Origin: Azolla caroliniana
Lineage: Eukaryota; Polypodiophyta
DNA: 64,000 bases
Direction of reading: 5' to 3'
Assembly: GCA_043228905.1 (NCBI GenBank)
Contig: JBHGNT010000018.1
Span: forward strand, 2,666,001-2,730,000
Shown: positions 62,898-64,000 of the stretch, piece after piece
Position numbering within the stretch: the stretch's first letter is position 1
Layout: the number at the start of each line of letters is the position of its first letter
Position numbers and translations under genes: made by a program
Notes under the pieces: generated by a model
Told to the model about the DNA's origin: nothing
The model's database searches: none
The model's input: the letters and a program-made list of their open reading frames with translations, nothing else

Positions 62898-63862
62898 CCG
62901 TACTGGACACAAGTCGTGTCCTATTGTTCGTTAAATTGGTGGATGCAAGGGACCAGGAGCAAGTGGGCTTCCTGTTGGAGACCGATGATGGCCTAACAAC
63001 CGACTGGGCCGTGGTAAAGAGAGTCTGCGGCCGTTTTGACAAATGGTGTGAGTGGGTCGATAAAGGATTGACGGGGGCGGGTTCTGTTCCGACAAGGAAG
63101 GTCAAGGTACTCCCACTGGCGTGAAGGGAAGAGACCCGAGACTGGCTCGAGACCGGCTCGACTTCGATCGGCATGGTCAAAGGCTCGTCCGGAGGATTGG
63201 CTCTGGAGGAGCTGACTCAGATGGTGAGGGACCTCCAGATTGTGCAAGCACGGAGGGACGGTGGCGAACAAGTTCGTGACCGAAGGCCTCCGGCTGTGAA
63301 CCAATGGTTGTGGTGTGACGCGGTCGGCCACGCCTAAAAGGACTGTGGGGACTTCGCTGAAGCGATAAGAGTTAGCGTGGTGTACCTATGGAACGGTTGG
63401 GTGCATGCCAGCGAGACCCGAAGGGCCCTGGATCTGAATATTGGATGAGGGGGTATGAAACGGTTGATGGAAGAAGCAACGACTAGCCACGCAGAGACCG
63501 TCCACTACTCGGCGTCGGCCGGAATCCGGGTCGGAAGTGACGAGGTCCGAAAGACGAAGGAAACCGGATTCTGGCCATTGATGCTGGAAGGCCTCGCCGG
63601 CGTACGACTAAGGAAAGAGGAAGCGGACCGCACGGAAAGACGGGTCCGGCAGGTAACCGGGTGGAGTGACCTGGTCAAAGAGAAGACGGGCTTCGTGGAA
63701 GCCGCGTGCCAGAACTACGAGGTTTTGGTGGAAGACAAGCGTGCGGGAAAGACCGGGGGGGCCGGACCCTCACAACGGTATGAGACCCGGTTCGGGCCGA
63801 ACCAGAAGATGTTGGTGCATTCGGCGCACCAGACAAGGCCAAGAAGGCCGGTTATCGGTTGA
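62898..63862 (+). pseudogene. gag: Element K gag, second part
   Basis: Continues gag after J: LDTSRVLLFVKLVDARDQEQVGFLLETDDG, a TGA at 63122-63124, GGLALEELTQMVRDLQIVQARRD, a zinc knuckle WLWCDAVGHA-stop-KDC (near 63,310-63,350), then GGMKRLMEEATTSHAETVHYSASAGIRVGSDE and VTGWSDLVKEKTGF, as in D gag between knuckle and protease. Stops at 63122, about 63,338 and 63,446. It keeps the knuckle and spacer that B has deleted. Confidence 0.85.
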
Positions 63863-64000
63863 GCACAGAGATCGAGAGAACCACGGACCTACGAAAGGTC
63901 CTAGAGGAATGGATCCTCGACAACAAAGTGGAGCTGTCGCTGAGGGAAGTGCTCGGTATCACCAAGAAGGAGTTCCATGACTCCATCGTAGACTTGGTGA
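63850..64000 (+). pseudogene. gag: Element K gag spacer end, running off the window
   Basis: In the next frame: STEIERTTDLRKVLEEWILDNKVELSLREVLGITKKEFHDSIVDLV. The same block precedes the protease in element D (about residues 520-565) and is the last gag block kept in F. The protease would follow beyond 64,000. Confidence 0.82.

Larger units (their letters stand above)
59973..64000 (+). mobile_element. Element K: B-like Ty3/gypsy element, runs off the window
   Basis: Plus strand: 5' LTR (59973-60623), tRNA-Trp PBS, gag up to the window end. Left flank GCGT (59969-59972). The LTR and gag are closest to element B. It is inserted in A2 and itself holds solo LTR J in gag. The protease, pol and 3' LTR would lie beyond 64,000. 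Confidence 0.88.

Overview
This window is repeat-dense nuclear DNA of a land plant. No intact host gene can be supported, and nearly everything recognisable is LTR retrotransposon. The plant assignment rests on four primer-binding sites: initiator tRNA-Met for a Ty1/copia element and a chromovirus, tRNA-Asp for a Tat/Athila-like Ty3/gypsy element, and plant-type tRNA-Trp for a third group. A Tcn1-like chromovirus and pol proteins unlike the usual seed-plant lineages suggest, as inference only, a non-seed plant (bryophyte, lycophyte or fern).

Layout 1-42,000: one old minus-strand Ty3/gypsy element (called C here) is the host of a nest. Its 5' end (LTR, PBS, leader, gag start) is at 42,000-40,200 and its 3' end at 2,800-880. 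Into it were inserted, all on the minus strand: a solo LTR (1,050-1,760), element B (2,812-13,234), element D (14,139-28,946), element F (31,267-38,619) and a copia element (38,620-40,200, truncated). B carries a solo LTR (G, 4,605-5,657) and the 3' part of a non-autonomous element (A, about 6,541-10,080). D carries a complete chromovirus (E, 16,653-23,585, TSD CCTGG). F carries another solo LTR (35,098-35,765, TSD CATCT). C's reading frames can be followed across the B, D and solo-LTR insertions.

Layout 42,000-64,000: a LINE-like 3' ORF end (42,034-42,479); a decayed plus-strand Tcn1-like chromovirus (L, 45,297-47,830) flanked by a dispersed 250-bp repeat; about 9 kb of AT-rich DNA with microsatellites and no convincing gene; then a second nest. 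There an integrase tail (H) is cut by a non-autonomous element A2 (57,666-59,972), which is cut by a B-like element K (from 59,973 past the window end). K's gag is split by a 1,778-bp solo LTR (J, 61,120-62,897).

A, A2, B, D, F, G, J, K and the 1,050-1,760 LTR form one group. They share LTR termini TGTCG...CGACA, a tRNA-Trp PBS where an internal region is present, an extended polypurine tract, and apparent 4-bp target duplications that all have CG in the middle (ACGT, CCGT, ACGA, GCGT...). Four of the LTR families (D, F, G, J) carry a tRNA-derived segment with A and B boxes 43-48 bp apart, upstream of the TATA box. Autonomous members (D; B and F are damaged) encode gag-protease, reverse transcriptase-RNase H and integrase. 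A and A2 have the LTR and PBS but an unrelated repetitive interior, so they are probably mobilised in trans.
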